59,693 nucleotides of DNA from an uncultured bacterium (GTDB taxonomy: Bacteria > Bacteroidota > Bacteroidia > Chitinophagales > Chitinophagaceae): assembly GCA_903834825.1 (NCBI GenBank), contig CAILKQ010000005.1, positions 1-59,693 on the forward strand, in the 5' to 3' direction. Under the pieces are notes generated by a model. That model was not told where the DNA came from and made no database searches. It saw nothing but the letters and a program-made list of their open reading frames with translations. A program made the position numbers and the translations under genes. Of this stretch, positions 8,759-17,328 are shown piece after piece. Numbering within the stretch: the stretch's first letter is position 1; the number at the start of each line of letters is the position of its first letter.

Positions 8759-9852
8759 TTAAAATCTCCCCTGCCCCATTTGTCAAGAATTACTCCCTGC
8801 TGTATTTCAAATAGTGTAGGGATTGACCTGGCAGCTGTTTTGATGGCAACCAGATCGCCCTTGTAAACAGGTATGTCGATTCCTGCAGTTTTCAGCATGT
8901 TCATGAGATTGTCTGCGTCAGATGATACTGCAAAAATTGGTCTTTCGTTTTTCTTCAATGATTCCGTTATCGCCTTAAAATCATTCAACCAATTGTTATT
9001 GTCGGGTTCAACCTTTTTGGTGAAAAGGATGTACAACTGTCGGGGATCGCTCAAAATGGCATCTGTGGTGTCTGCACCCGTTGGCGATATGATCACAAAA
9101 TCTTTGATGGTTGGTTTCGCATTCCCTTCCCTGATGAGTTTGTCATATCTTCTCAAAAAAACATAATTGCTATCATTGAAATCTAATGGAAAATGTTCCG
9201 CATCAAATTCAACTTCCTTGCCATCTTTTTGGTAAACAAAATTGATTACAGTGCTGTCTGGAATGGCTCCAACTGGTATCTGCATTTTCTCTCTGATGTC
9301 TACTCCCTTTTTGTATGGAAGACAATCAAAAATTGGAAGGTGTTCCAGCACATAGAACTGGATCCAAAAAGAAAAGAAACTGATCAGCACCAAAATAAAA
9401 ATAGCAATGCCTGGCTTGAGCAATGATTTGACCTGATCACGTTTGTACAAAAGAAATCCAATCATGGCAAAGAGAACAAGATCTTTTATAAATGACTGAT
9501 TAGAGGTTAGTTTTATACAGTCACCGAAACAACCACATTCTTTTATTTTTCCTGAAAATACAGCATAACCAGTAAGGAAAGTGAAGAAAACAATCAAGAT
9601 GAACAGCATCCAGCTGAAGAGGCGAAATTGCCAACCCAACAATACAGCAACACCTGCAATAATTTCAAACGCGATCATCAGGATAGAAAAAATTAGGGTA
9701 TAATCATCCAGAAATCCCATCCCCAATATCTCAAAAAACTCCTGCATTTTATAGCTCAACCCCTGTGGATCGTTGGCTTTGATCAATCCACTGAAAATGA
9801 ACAGTCCGCCTACAATAATTCTGGTTAAACCCAATAAAAACCTCATGAACAT
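8725..9852 (-). CDS. DoxX/MauE-type membrane protein with C-terminal soluble domain
   Basis: The first 150 residues hold four hydrophobic helices of a DoxX-like fold, with the typical 'GGLFIFSGLIKANDPQGLSYK' spanning the first helix and loop and a 'KECGCFGDC' cysteine motif between helices 3 and 4. A fifth helix ('GIAIFILVLISFFSFWIQF') leads to a C-terminal domain of about 190 residues with a thioredoxin-like flavour but no CxxC. Proteins with this layout are common in Bacteroidota and have no settled function; a membrane redox role is possible. I place the start at the ATG at 9852 or 9846; a TTG at 9888 would overlap the DUF1599 gene. The DUF1599 stop lies 4 bases upstream. Confidence 0.85.
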   Translation of the reverse strand: MFMRFLLGLTRIIVGGLFIFSGLIKANDPQGLSYKMQEFFEILGMGFLDDYTLIFSILMIAFEIIAGVAVLLGWQFRLFSWMLFILIVFFTFLTGYAVFSGKIKECGCFGDCIKLTSNQSFIKDLVLFAMIGFLLYKRDQVKSLLKPGIAIFILVLISFFSFWIQFYVLEHLPIFDCLPYKKGVDIREKMQIPVGAIPDSTVINFVYQKDGKEVEFDAEHFPLDFNDSNYVFLRRYDKLIREGNAKPTIKDFVIISPTGADTTDAILSDPRQLYILFTKKVEPDNNNWLNDFKAITESLKKNERPIFAVSSDADNLMNMLKTAGIDIPVYKGDLVAIKTAARSIPTLFEIQQGVILDKWGRGDFKDAKTDILREY

Positions 9853-9856
9853 AAAT

Positions 9857-10417
9857 TTATGATGAATGACCTGGTTTGGCCTCTCCAATAAGGATCAAAC
9901 CGAAAATAGCGTAATTGATGATATCAACGAAATTGGCATCAATTCCTTCACTGATAATGGTTTTGCCGTCATTAGAAAGAATTTGCCTGATGCGACTTAG
10001 TTTCATCAAAATAAGATCGATAAAACTTTCCTGGCTCATGTCTCTCCATGCCTCTCCATAATCATGGTTTTTATCCAACATGGTGTCTCGGGAAAAGTTG
10101 ATGTAGTGATTGTAGCGCTTTTCTACTTCATCAGGGTTCATTTCTTCCATTTCACTGTCTCCGATCGCCAATTGTATCAGCCCAATAACACCATAATTGA
10201 CAATCCCCTTGAATTCTCCCGTGATGTCATCGCCTATTTTTTGGACTTTTTTTTCCTGTAGGGTTCTGACGCGCATGGCTTTGATAAAGAGCTGGTCAGT
10301 GATGGAAATAATCCGTAGACAGCGCCATGAAGTGCCATAATCACGGGTTTTTTTAATGAATATGTCTTTACAGGTGCTTACTGCGAGATCATACTGTGTA
10401 TTGGTTGTTGCGCTCAT
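9857..10417 (-). CDS. Tandem DUF1599 protein (nucleotide-modification-associated domain 1)
   Basis: The 186-residue protein contains two copies of the same domain. The repeat is plain in 'KTRDYGTSW' at 23-31 against 'KNHDYGEAW' at 116-124, and in 'GIVNYGVIGLIQLAIG' (71-86) against 'DIINYAIFGLILIGEA' near the C-terminus. The domain family is named for its occurrence beside nucleotide-modifying enzymes in phages, but in Bacteroidota it is a chromosomal protein of unknown function. It precedes the DoxX gene on the same strand by 4 bases and is divergent from folP. A TATTTTTG box lies about 75 bases upstream. Confidence 0.85.
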   Translation of the reverse strand: MSATTNTQYDLAVSTCKDIFIKKTRDYGTSWRCLRIISITDQLFIKAMRVRTLQEKKVQKIGDDITGEFKGIVNYGVIGLIQLAIGDSEMEEMNPDEVEKRYNHYINFSRDTMLDKNHDYGEAWRDMSQESFIDLILMKLSRIRQILSNDGKTIISEGIDANFVDIINYAIFGLILIGEAKPGHSS

Positions 10418-10491
10418 GCTTGAAATGGGATAAAAAACCGAAATGGTTCGGGTTATATGGTAAATTAGTTCATTTTTGTAGTTCTGCTTGG

Positions 10492-10499
10492 CAAAAATA
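10492..10499 (-). promoter_or_regulatory. Putative -7 box (TATTTTTG) of the DUF1599-DoxX unit
   Basis: TATTTTTG on the minus strand fits TAnnTTTG. It lies in the 96-base divergent region next to folP and would give a leader of about 70 bases. Confidence 0.4.
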
Positions 10500-10513
10500 G
10501 CAAAGGAAACAAC

Positions 10514-11344
10514 ATGATTGAACTTAATTCAAGAGGACGTACCATAAAATCAGTTAAGCCATTGGTCATGGGAGTCCTCAACTGTACAGAGGATTCATTT
10601 TATGAGGCCAGCAGAACAGCACAGTATCCTGCCGTCTGCAAGAGGATTGATGAATTAATCAGTGCTGGTGTTGATATCATCGATATAGGAGGAAAGAGTA
10701 CAAAGCCAGGTAGTATGGATATTGCTGCAGCTGTGGAAATTGAAAGGATCAGTGCTGCCATCCAATACCTGGTCAATCATAAAAGCAGGATCTGGAGCTC
10801 TATTGACACCACAAGTGCTGAAGTAGCCCAATATGCAGTTGATAATGGCATAGATCTGGTCAATGATGTCAGTGGCGGAAATATGGATTTGCAGATGATT
10901 CCAACAGTAGCAAAGCTGGGTGTTCCTTTCATTTGTACCCATATGCAGGGTACCCCCACAACCATGCAGGATCATCCACAGTATGACAATGTAACCGAAG
11001 ACCTGGTAAGTTTTTTTAGAGAGAAAATTGTGGCTTGCCAGATTGCCGGGATTAAGCAACTCATCCTGGATCCAGGTTTTGGTTTCGGTAAAACCCTTGA
11101 ACACAACTATCTACTGGTCAGTCAATTGGAAAAATTTGTTGCGCTTGGCCATCCGGTTCTGGCAGGCTTCTCGAGAAAATCCATGATATACAAATTGCTT
11201 CAGATCACTCCAGATGAGGCCCTGAACGGAACAACCGTATTGAATACCGTGGCATTGATGAAGGGAGCCTCAATGCTAAGGGTGCACGATGCCAGGGAAG
11301 CGGTTGAAACGGTAAAGATCATTGAACAAATCAAAAAGGCATAA
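10514..11344 (+). CDS. folP: Dihydropteroate synthase
   Basis: The enzyme joins p-aminobenzoate to 6-hydroxymethyl-dihydropterin pyrophosphate in folate synthesis and is the target of sulfonamides. The 276-residue product shows 'VMGVLNCTEDSF' at 18-29, 'DIGGKSTKPGS' at 57-67, 'LDPGFGFGKTLEHN' and 'GFSRKSM', ending with 'LRVHDARE'. Catalytic Asn, Asp, Lys, Arg and His positions are kept. The two substrate loops differ from the usual forms: TED in place of TPD, and GGKSTKPG in place of GGESTRPG. Dihydroneopterin aldolase (folB) lies 23 kb away, so folate genes are scattered. A strong shared terminator follows the stop. Confidence 0.93.
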   Translation: MIELNSRGRTIKSVKPLVMGVLNCTEDSFYEASRTAQYPAVCKRIDELISAGVDIIDIGGKSTKPGSMDIAAAVEIERISAAIQYLVNHKSRIWSSIDTTSAEVAQYAVDNGIDLVNDVSGGNMDLQMIPTVAKLGVPFICTHMQGTPTTMQDHPQYDNVTEDLVSFFREKIVACQIAGIKQLILDPGFGFGKTLEHNYLLVSQLEKFVALGHPVLAGFSRKSMIYKLLQITPDEALNGTTVLNTVALMKGASMLRVHDAREAVETVKIIEQIKKA

Positions 11345-11376
11345 AAAAAGGAGCACTTGAAGTGCTCCCTTTTTTT
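11344..11376. terminator. Bidirectional terminator between folP and the FKBP gene
   Basis: The arms AGGAGCACT and AGTGCTCCCT flank a 3-base loop, with an A-run before and a T-run after, so the hairpin can end transcription from both convergent genes. Confidence 0.9.
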
Positions 11377-11378
11377 AA

Positions 11379-12326
11379 TTAATTACCACCAGTCGGAGGT
11401 GGTGGAGGCATTGCACCTTGTGGTGCTTTTGGCAGATCCTTCACTTCAACAACTTCTATATCAAAAATCAAATTTTGGTTGGGCTGGATCGCAGGAGGAC
11501 TCCCCTGTGGGCCGTAAGCCATGCTGGAAGGAATGAACATTTTTCCTTTTCCACCTTTTTTGAAAACGGTAATGCCTTCAAGCATCCCTTGAATGGCACC
11601 TTCCTGTTTTGCAACAAAAAAGAAAGTGTCTAAACCATGGGGTGAGGATTGTTTTGCGGTATCAATATTAGAATCAAAATACTTGCCCTCAAAACTGTAG
11701 CCATTGTATTTTACACCAACCAATTGGCCTGAATCAGCCTGCTTTCCTGTACCCTGCTGTTCAACTTGTACATATACACTGTTGTTGACCTTGTCAGCCT
11801 TGATGCTTTTCAATGAAAGGTATTTTTCAATGGCAGCCATTTCCTTGACCTTGTAACGATCAATTTCAGCTTTGTAATCATCAACAGCAAAATCACGGGA
11901 GGCTTTGCCATCCTTGTTTTTGAAAACTGCCAGAACCTTGATGGTCATTTGTTGTTTGTCACCTTTTTTCATGTAAGGAGGCACACCATACTGTGATCCC
12001 TTTTGAAGGGTGTCAAAATACTGGTAACAAACGGCACTGTCCCCAACCTTCATTTTGGTAAGGAATTCAGAGAAATCGTGGAATCGTCCTACACTATCCA
12101 CCTGATCATAAACAGGCATGAAATCGTAAGAATTCATCACAGATGAGTCTTTGTACGTTAGCTTGTACTGGAATTTTACAAAATCTCCATGTTCCAGTTT
12201 TTCACCAGAACCTTGATTGAAAATCTTGTATTCAAGTCCTGACTTGGTTTTTTCAAACCCTACATTCTTGCATGCATTGAGCATGAGAATGGATAAGGCG
12301 CTGAGCAGCAGAGTTGTTTTTTTCAT
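11379..12326 (-). CDS. Tandem FKBP-type peptidyl-prolyl isomerase lipoprotein
   Basis: The protein catalyses or assists proline isomerisation in periplasmic protein folding. The start is the ATG at 12326, which opens a lipoprotein signal peptide (MKKTTLLLSALSILMLNAC) with lipobox L-N-A-C and acylated Cys19; an upstream extension to 12524 would lie inside the DHH gene. The 315-residue product has two FKBP-like halves: one from 'SGLEYKIFNQGSGEKLEHGD' and a second from 'VYVQVEQQGTGKQADSGQLV' to 'LIFDIEVVEVKDLP', the latter containing the 'FIPSSMAYGPQG' active-site loop. The C-terminus ends in a Pro/Gly-rich tail. Confidence 0.9.
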   Translation of the reverse strand: MKKTTLLLSALSILMLNACKNVGFEKTKSGLEYKIFNQGSGEKLEHGDFVKFQYKLTYKDSSVMNSYDFMPVYDQVDSVGRFHDFSEFLTKMKVGDSAVCYQYFDTLQKGSQYGVPPYMKKGDKQQMTIKVLAVFKNKDGKASRDFAVDDYKAEIDRYKVKEMAAIEKYLSLKSIKADKVNNSVYVQVEQQGTGKQADSGQLVGVKYNGYSFEGKYFDSNIDTAKQSSPHGLDTFFFVAKQEGAIQGMLEGITVFKKGGKGKMFIPSSMAYGPQGSPPAIQPNQNLIFDIEVVEVKDLPKAPQGAMPPPPPTGGN

Positions 12327-12336
12327 TTGATTGTTG

Positions 12337-13341
12337 TTATTGTAAAGATGTAAATTCTTTGAGTGCTTTTTTAAATTGGATGACATTTTGTTCCAAAGTA
12401 TCTGTACTTCTTCCACCCGATGCATTGTAATGACCTCCGCCGGAGAAATATTTTCTTGCAAACGTATTGCAATCGAATGTTTCCTTGCTCCTGAATGACC
12501 ATTTTCTTTCTTCATCACGATCAATCAACAAGGCGGCCATTTCAATCCCCTGGATGGACAAGGGGTAATTCACCAGGCCTTCTGTATCCCCTGTTTTGAT
12601 GTGAAACCTCAGGATATCTGTCTTGGGTATGCAAATCAGTGCAGTATTGTGTTCATAGAATACTTCCATTCTGTTGGAAAGCACATGACCAATAAAACGC
12701 AACCTGTTTTCATGAAAATTATCATAGGTATGCGAATGGATCTTGGCATGTTCAATGCCCTGGAGTTGAAGCTCCGCAACCATATAATGTACACTTGGTG
12801 TAGTTGAAGCAAAGCGGAAAGAACCGGTATCAGCCATTACACCTGCATACAGACAAGCAGCAATATCCTTGTCTATCAGTTCCTTTTTGCCAGACAAAAC
12901 AATGAAATCATAGATCATTTCAGCCGTGGAGCTTTTTTTGATGTTGCTTTCACCAAAATCAAAACATTCGGTCTGGGGTTCCCTGTGGTGGTCAATCAGC
13001 ACTTTTTTACAGTCAAGGTTGGTCAAGACCTCTTCCATGTTTCTTGTTCTGCTGAAATGATTATAGTCAAGACAGAACAACCATTTGGCCGTTGACAAAT
13101 ATTCCTGGGAAGGATTGTCTTTGGATTCAAAATCAATGACATCTGAACATCCTGGCATCCATTTGAGAAAATCAGCCCAATTGGTGGGAGAAATCACTTT
13201 AACTGGGTATCCTTGTTTCTTAAAAAAATGGTATAAACCCAAGGCAGAACCCATTGCATCTGGATCTGGCTTCTGGTGCATTGTAATTACAATGGGGTCA
13301 GAAGGTAACAAATGGTTGAAAACTGTGCTGATTTCTTTCAT
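12337..13341 (-). CDS. DHH-family phosphoesterase (NrnA-like)
   Basis: This family includes NrnA, a nano-RNase and pAp phosphatase. The protein, 334 residues from the ATG at 13341, has the first metal motif 'HQKPDPDAMGSA' (His22, Asp26, Asp28), the 'DHHREPQ' motif and a C-terminal DHHA1 domain with 'GGGHYNASGGRS'. The 5' extension to a TTG at 13380 is unlikely because the ATG gives the usual family N-terminus. The FKBP lipoprotein starts 10 bases downstream of its stop, so the two form an operon. Substrate is inferred from the family; short RNA and pAp are the likeliest. Confidence 0.9.
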   Translation of the reverse strand: MKEISTVFNHLLPSDPIVITMHQKPDPDAMGSALGLYHFFKKQGYPVKVISPTNWADFLKWMPGCSDVIDFESKDNPSQEYLSTAKWLFCLDYNHFSRTRNMEEVLTNLDCKKVLIDHHREPQTECFDFGESNIKKSSTAEMIYDFIVLSGKKELIDKDIAACLYAGVMADTGSFRFASTTPSVHYMVAELQLQGIEHAKIHSHTYDNFHENRLRFIGHVLSNRMEVFYEHNTALICIPKTDILRFHIKTGDTEGLVNYPLSIQGIEMAALLIDRDEERKWSFRSKETFDCNTFARKYFSGGGHYNASGGRSTDTLEQNVIQFKKALKEFTSLQ

Positions 13342-13443
13342 GTAGGTTTGCAAATGTACAATCCTGCTACTTAAAATCAATAAACCTTTTCTTGGGGCTT
13401 GGCTCAGCTTGGTTTACCTTTACAGTCCAAAAAACAAGAGAAT

Positions 13444-13860
13444 ATGACCAACAAGACGTTTACAATGATCAAGCCAGATGCATTTGCAGCTGGCAACGCA
13501 GGTGCCATCCTCAAACACATCGAAGGTGCCGGTTTTTCAATCAAGGCAATGAAACTCTTAAAACTTACTCCAGAAAAAGCCGGAGAATTTTATGCAGTTC
13601 ACAGTGAAAGGCCATTTTACGGAGAATTGGTAGATTTTATGAGCAGCGGCCCAATTGTTGCGGCCATACTTGAAAAGGAAAATGCGGTTGCAGATTTCAG
13701 GACACTGATTGGAGCTACCAATCCCGCTAATGCAGAAGAAGGAACCATCCGCAAGATGTATGCCAAGTCTGTAGGTGAGAATGCTGTTCATGGAAGCGAT
13801 AGCGATGAGAATGCTGCCATAGAAGGAAGTTTCTTCTTTTCAGCCTTTGAAAAGATATGA
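13444..13860 (+). CDS. ndk: Nucleoside diphosphate kinase
   Basis: Ndk moves the gamma phosphate from ATP to other nucleoside diphosphates. From the ATG at 13444 the protein is 138 residues, the usual length, opening '[13 protein letters not shown]' and carrying the phospho-accepting His116 in '[12 protein letters not shown]'. The Arg and Lys residues of the nucleotide site are visible in '[18 protein letters not shown]'. The longer frame from 13399 adds 15 residues unlike any Ndk. It is monocistronic, divergent from the DHH gene, and followed by a terminator. Confidence 0.96.
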   Translation: MTNKTFTMIKPDAFAAGNAGAILKHIEGAGFSIKAMKLLKLTPEKAGEFYAVHSERPFYGELVDFMSSGPIVAAILEKENAVADFRTLIGATNPANAEEGTIRKMYAKSVGENAVHGSDSDENAAIEGSFFFSAFEKI

Positions 13861-13880
13861 TAAAGCGATTGTTTAGCGCA

Positions 13881-13911
13881 AAAGGGTGACAGTCCATGTC
13901 ACCCTTTTTTT
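13881..13911 (+). terminator. ndk terminator
   Basis: The arms AAAGGGTGACA and TGTCACCCTTT flank a short loop and are followed by a T-run, about 20 bases after the ndk stop. Confidence 0.88.
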
Positions 13912-14019
13912 ATGAACAATGCCCCTAGCCCGCTTACCTTTACTGGAGTATCGGATAAAAATATAAATTCCAGAACTTTCGATAGAAGTCCACGTTATAT
14001 TCGTTAAATAATCATTCCC

Positions 14020-15858
14020 ATGGCCTATCATACCCTTGAAGCTTGCTTGCTTGATCTAGAACACACTGGTCAACTGGTAAGGATTAAGGAAGAAGTTGAT
14101 CCTTATTTAGAAATGGCTACCCTTCACCACCGTGTATACGAAGCAGGAGGTCCGGCTCTTTTGTTTGAAAATGTCAAGGGATCAAGGTTTAGGGCAGCCT
14201 CTAATATTTTTGGCACCCTGGAAAGAAGTAAATTCATTTTCCGCGACAGTTTAGCTCAAATGCAGATGCTGATCAACCTTAAGAATGATCCAGTTTCCGC
14301 ATTAAAAAATCCCTTTCAGCACCTGGGAGCGTTGTTTGCTGCTTTCACTGCATTGCCACTGAAAAATCCGATCAATAAACCTGTTTTATACCAGGAAATA
14401 TCCATCCAAGATATCCCTCAGATTCAACATTGGCCAATGGATGGTGGTGTATTTGTGACATTACCACAGGTGTATACTGAAGATATTGATTCCCCTGGCA
14501 TCATGAAATCCAATTTGGGCATGTACCGGATTCAATTGTCAGGCAACGATTACATCCCCAACAAGGAGATTGGGCTCCATTACCAGCTGCACAGGGGAAT
14601 TGGTGTTCATCAGACAAAAGCCAATAAAAAGGGTGAAGCGTTAAAGGTGAGCATATTTGTAGGAGGCCCCCCCTCGCATACGGTTTCAGCTGTTATGCCA
14701 TTGCCTGAAGGCCTCAGTGAAATGACTTTTGCAGGCGCCCTGGGAAGAAGGAGATTCAGGTATACTTATATAGATGGTCATGCAGTGAGCACGGATGCTG
14801 ATTTTGTCATCACTGGTGAGGTGATGCCCGGTGAAAACAAACTTGAGGGACCTTTCGGAGATCATTTAGGCTACTATAGCCTTGCCCATCCTTTTCCTTT
14901 GATGAAAGTACACAAGGTATATGCCAGGAAAAATGCTATTTGGCCTTTTACCGTTGTGGGCAGACCTCCACAGGAGGATACCAGTTTTGGACAACTGATC
15001 CATGAGATTACAGGCTCTGCCATACCCAAGGAAATTCCAGGTGTAAAAGAGGTTCATGCGGTAGATGCTGCAGGTGTTCACCCTTTATTACTGGCCATTG
15101 GTAGTGAAAGGTATACTCCTTACCTGCCCACCAAACAACCAGCCGAGTTGTTGACCATCGCCAATCATATCTTGGGAACCGGTCAGCTCAGCCTCGCAAA
15201 ATTCCTGTTCATCACAGCAGATGATCTCAACAAACTGACCACGCACAATGAAGCAATTTTCCTGCAGTATGTGCTGGAACGTCTGCATACAGACCGTGAT
15301 GTTCATTTTCATACGAATACGACCATGGACACCCTTGATTATTCGGGAACGGGTTTGAACACAGGCAGCAAGGTAGTTTTTGCCGCCTATGGTGATCCTG
15401 TCAGAACACTGGCCATTGAATTGCCGGAAGCATTGAAGGGAATCAGTAATTGGACTGATTGCAGGATGATCATGCCGGGTGTAGCTGCCTTTCAAACCAA
15501 GCCTTATGTTGATGAGCAAACAACCCTTGAAGAAATGAAGAGAATCAATGAAGCGCTGAAAGAAAAAACTGGACCAACCTTTGGAGTACCCCTCTTGATT
15601 TGGTGTGACGACGCCGATTTTACCGCTCAAAATAGTAAAAACTTTCTTTGGGTAGCCTTCACCAGAACGAATCCATCGCATGATATACATGGCATTGATG
15701 AATTGTATGCACACAAGCACTGGGCTTGTAATGGCCCAATTATCCTTGATGCACGCATCAAACCCCATCATGCCCCTCCGGTGGTTTTACATCCTGCAAT
15801 GGTCAAAAAAACCGATAGATTTTTTGCTCCAGGAGGATGCTTAGAAGGTATAATTTGA
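14020..15858 (+). CDS. UbiD-family (de)carboxylase
   Basis: The 612-residue protein belongs to the prenylated-FMN-dependent UbiD decarboxylases. It shows the family opening ('LEHTGQLVRIKEEVDP', 'GPALLFENVKGS'), the cofactor-region 'NLGMYRIQL' and 'IGLHYQLHRG' near 165-193, and the active-site loop 'EGPFGDHLGYYS' at 276-287. In Bacteroidota a UbiD homologue of this length is commonly linked to menaquinone synthesis, but the substrate cannot be fixed from sequence, and no UbiX flavin prenyltransferase is in the window. The gene is flanked by ndk and tRNA-Pro on the same strand, without clear operon partners. Confidence 0.9.
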   Translation: MAYHTLEACLLDLEHTGQLVRIKEEVDPYLEMATLHHRVYEAGGPALLFENVKGSRFRAASNIFGTLERSKFIFRDSLAQMQMLINLKNDPVSALKNPFQHLGALFAAFTALPLKNPINKPVLYQEISIQDIPQIQHWPMDGGVFVTLPQVYTEDIDSPGIMKSNLGMYRIQLSGNDYIPNKEIGLHYQLHRGIGVHQTKANKKGEALKVSIFVGGPPSHTVSAVMPLPEGLSEMTFAGALGRRRFRYTYIDGHAVSTDADFVITGEVMPGENKLEGPFGDHLGYYSLAHPFPLMKVHKVYARKNAIWPFTVVGRPPQEDTSFGQLIHEITGSAIPKEIPGVKEVHAVDAAGVHPLLLAIGSERYTPYLPTKQPAELLTIANHILGTGQLSLAKFLFITADDLNKLTTHNEAIFLQYVLERLHTDRDVHFHTNTTMDTLDYSGTGLNTGSKVVFAAYGDPVRTLAIELPEALKGISNWTDCRMIMPGVAAFQTKPYVDEQTTLEEMKRINEALKEKTGPTFGVPLLIWCDDADFTAQNSKNFLWVAFTRTNPSHDIHGIDELYAHKHWACNGPIILDARIKPHHAPPVVLHPAMVKKTDRFFAPGGCLEGII

Positions 15859-15868
15859 CATTTTTTCT

Positions 15869-15876
15869 TAGCTTTG
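15869..15876 (+). promoter_or_regulatory. Putative -7 box (TAGCTTTG) of tRNA-Pro
   Basis: TAGCTTTG fits TAnnTTTG and ends 9 bases before the first base of the tRNA, the right distance for transcription to start just upstream of the mature 5' end. It lies just after the UbiD-family stop. Confidence 0.5.
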
Positions 15877-15885
15877 CACCCCGTT

Positions 15886-15959
15886 CGGGACGTAGCGCAG
15901 CCCGGTAGCGCGCTTGCATGGGGTGCAAGAGGTCGCTAGTTCGAATCTAGTCGTCCCGA
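15886..15959 (+). tRNA. tRNA-Pro (anticodon GGG)
   Basis: A complete cloverleaf can be drawn: acceptor arms CGGGACG and CGTCCCG, a D arm GCGCAGCCCGGTAGCGC, an anticodon stem CTTGC/GCAAG with loop ATGGGGT (anticodon GGG) and a T arm with GTTCGAATC. The discriminator base is A at 15959. CCA is not encoded and must be added after transcription. Confidence 0.96.
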
Positions 15960-15960
15960 C

Positions 15961-15995
15961 AAAAAAGAGTCTTGGTTCCCAAGGCTCTTTTTTTT
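15961..15995 (+). terminator. tRNA-Pro terminator
   Basis: The arms AAGAGTCTTGG and CCAAGGCTCTT flank a 3-base loop and end in a run of eight or more T residues, directly after the tRNA. Confidence 0.92.
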
Positions 15996-16056
15996 GCCGT
16001 TACAGCATCCTTTCGAATATTGTTCAAAAGGGTTATCTTCGCTTAATTCTCAATTT

Positions 16057-17328
16057 ATGACGATTCTCGTCCGCAAAGCCTTGGTTAAAGACATCCATTC
16101 TTCTCTGCACAACAAGAGAATGGACATACTCCTCTCCGATGGATGTATCTCTGAAATTGCTGAAAAAATCGAAACTGTTGCTGATACAGTAATTGAAATT
16201 CCTGGTATTTCAGTTTCTCCAGGTTGGGTAGATTTGTTTGTAAAAGGAACTGATCCTGGTTTTGAATATAAAGATGACCTCGATTCTGTTGCTGCATCTG
16301 CTGCAAAAGGTGGATTTACGCATTTGTTCCTGACACCCAACACACAGCCCGTAACCCAGAATAAAACGGGTGTTCAGTACATAAAAAATCATCATGCGGC
16401 TCAATCAGTAGCCCTCCACCCTATCGGGGCTGTTACCAAAAATACTGATGGCAAGGAACTCACAGAGATGTTTGAAATGAGACAAACAGGTGCAATTGCA
16501 TTTGGGGATGGCACCAAAAGCATACAATCTGCGGGACTTCTTATCAAAGCGCTCCAATACGTAAAAGCATTTGATGGAATAATTATTCAAGTGCCCGATG
16601 ATCATTCAGTAGCTCCACATGGACTGATGCACGAAGGCATCGTTTCCACCCAGGTTGGGCTACCAGGAAAACCAGCCCTTGCAGAAGAAATCATGGTGGC
16701 CAGAGACATTGAATTGTTGCGGTACACCCATTCCAAGTTACACCTGACGGGTATAAGTTTGTCTACCTCAGTCGAGATGATCAGAAACGCAAAAAAAGAA
16801 GGCCTTAATATAACCTGTTCCACAACTCCATACCATCTTGTTTTCACAGACATGTCATTGCTGAATGGTTACGACACCAACCTCAAAGTGAATCCACCCC
16901 TTCGCACAGAAAAAGATCGCCAAGCGCTTCTTGCTGCTGTAAAAGATGGAACCATCGATTGCATTACAACCCACCATACAGCCCAGAACAAAGATGCCAA
17001 GATTTGTGAATTTGAATATGCAGGGTCAGGCATGCTTGGCTTAGAGTCTGCTTTCGGAATTCTTGGAATGGCGGGTTTAGAAATAGATGAAATTCTACAG
17101 TTGATTTGTTTCAATCCGAGAAAAATTTTCGCGCTCGAATCTGGTATTTCCATTGGGTCTAAGGCTGACATCACCTTGTTCAATGGGCAGACGGAATGGA
17201 TTTTAAATAGCGCTGACATCAAGTCAAAATCTTCCAATTCGCCATTTATTGGTACTTTGCTTAAAGGAGAAGTTGTTGCAACAATCATGAACACTACAAT
17301 CAATTCAAACCAAGCACATGAACAATAA
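16057..17328 (+). CDS. Dihydroorotase homologue lacking metal ligands
   Basis: The amidohydrolase fold of dihydroorotase is clear over 423 residues ('DPGFEYKDDLDSVAASAAKG', 'LTPNTQPVTQNK', 'LMHEG', 'VNPPLR'). The metal-binding residues are not: the HxH at the end of strand 1 reads F61-V62-K63 in 'VDLFVKGTDPG', and the usual 'DHAPH' aspartate site reads 'TTHHTAQN'. It is therefore probably not a working zinc hydrolase. Inactive dihydroorotases are known as structural partners of aspartate transcarbamoylase, and metal-less forms are annotated in Bacteroidota; that role here is inference. The start is the ATG at 16057; an upstream extension to 15994 covers the terminator. It overlaps the DUF4199 gene by 11 bases. 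Confidence 0.88.
   Translation: MTILVRKALVKDIHSSLHNKRMDILLSDGCISEIAEKIETVADTVIEIPGISVSPGWVDLFVKGTDPGFEYKDDLDSVAASAAKGGFTHLFLTPNTQPVTQNKTGVQYIKNHHAAQSVALHPIGAVTKNTDGKELTEMFEMRQTGAIAFGDGTKSIQSAGLLIKALQYVKAFDGIIIQVPDDHSVAPHGLMHEGIVSTQVGLPGKPALAEEIMVARDIELLRYTHSKLHLTGISLSTSVEMIRNAKKEGLNITCSTTPYHLVFTDMSLLNGYDTNLKVNPPLRTEKDRQALLAAVKDGTIDCITTHHTAQNKDAKICEFEYAGSGMLGLESAFGILGMAGLEIDEILQLICFNPRKIFALESGISIGSKADITLFNGQTEWILNSADIKSKSSNSPFIGTLLKGEVVATIMNTTINSNQAHEQ

Noticed and set aside
9857-10417. DUF1599 gene as a sign of a phage nucleotide-modification island
   Set aside because: There is no phage gene, no integrase and no change of base composition around it.
12327-12524. N-terminal extension of the FKBP lipoprotein
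   Set aside because: It overlaps the end of the DHH gene, and the ATG at 12326 begins a proper lipoprotein signal peptide.
15088-15771. 227-codon frame on minus strand inside the UbiD-family gene
   Set aside because: Antisense to a conserved enzyme, no recognisable motif and no start context.
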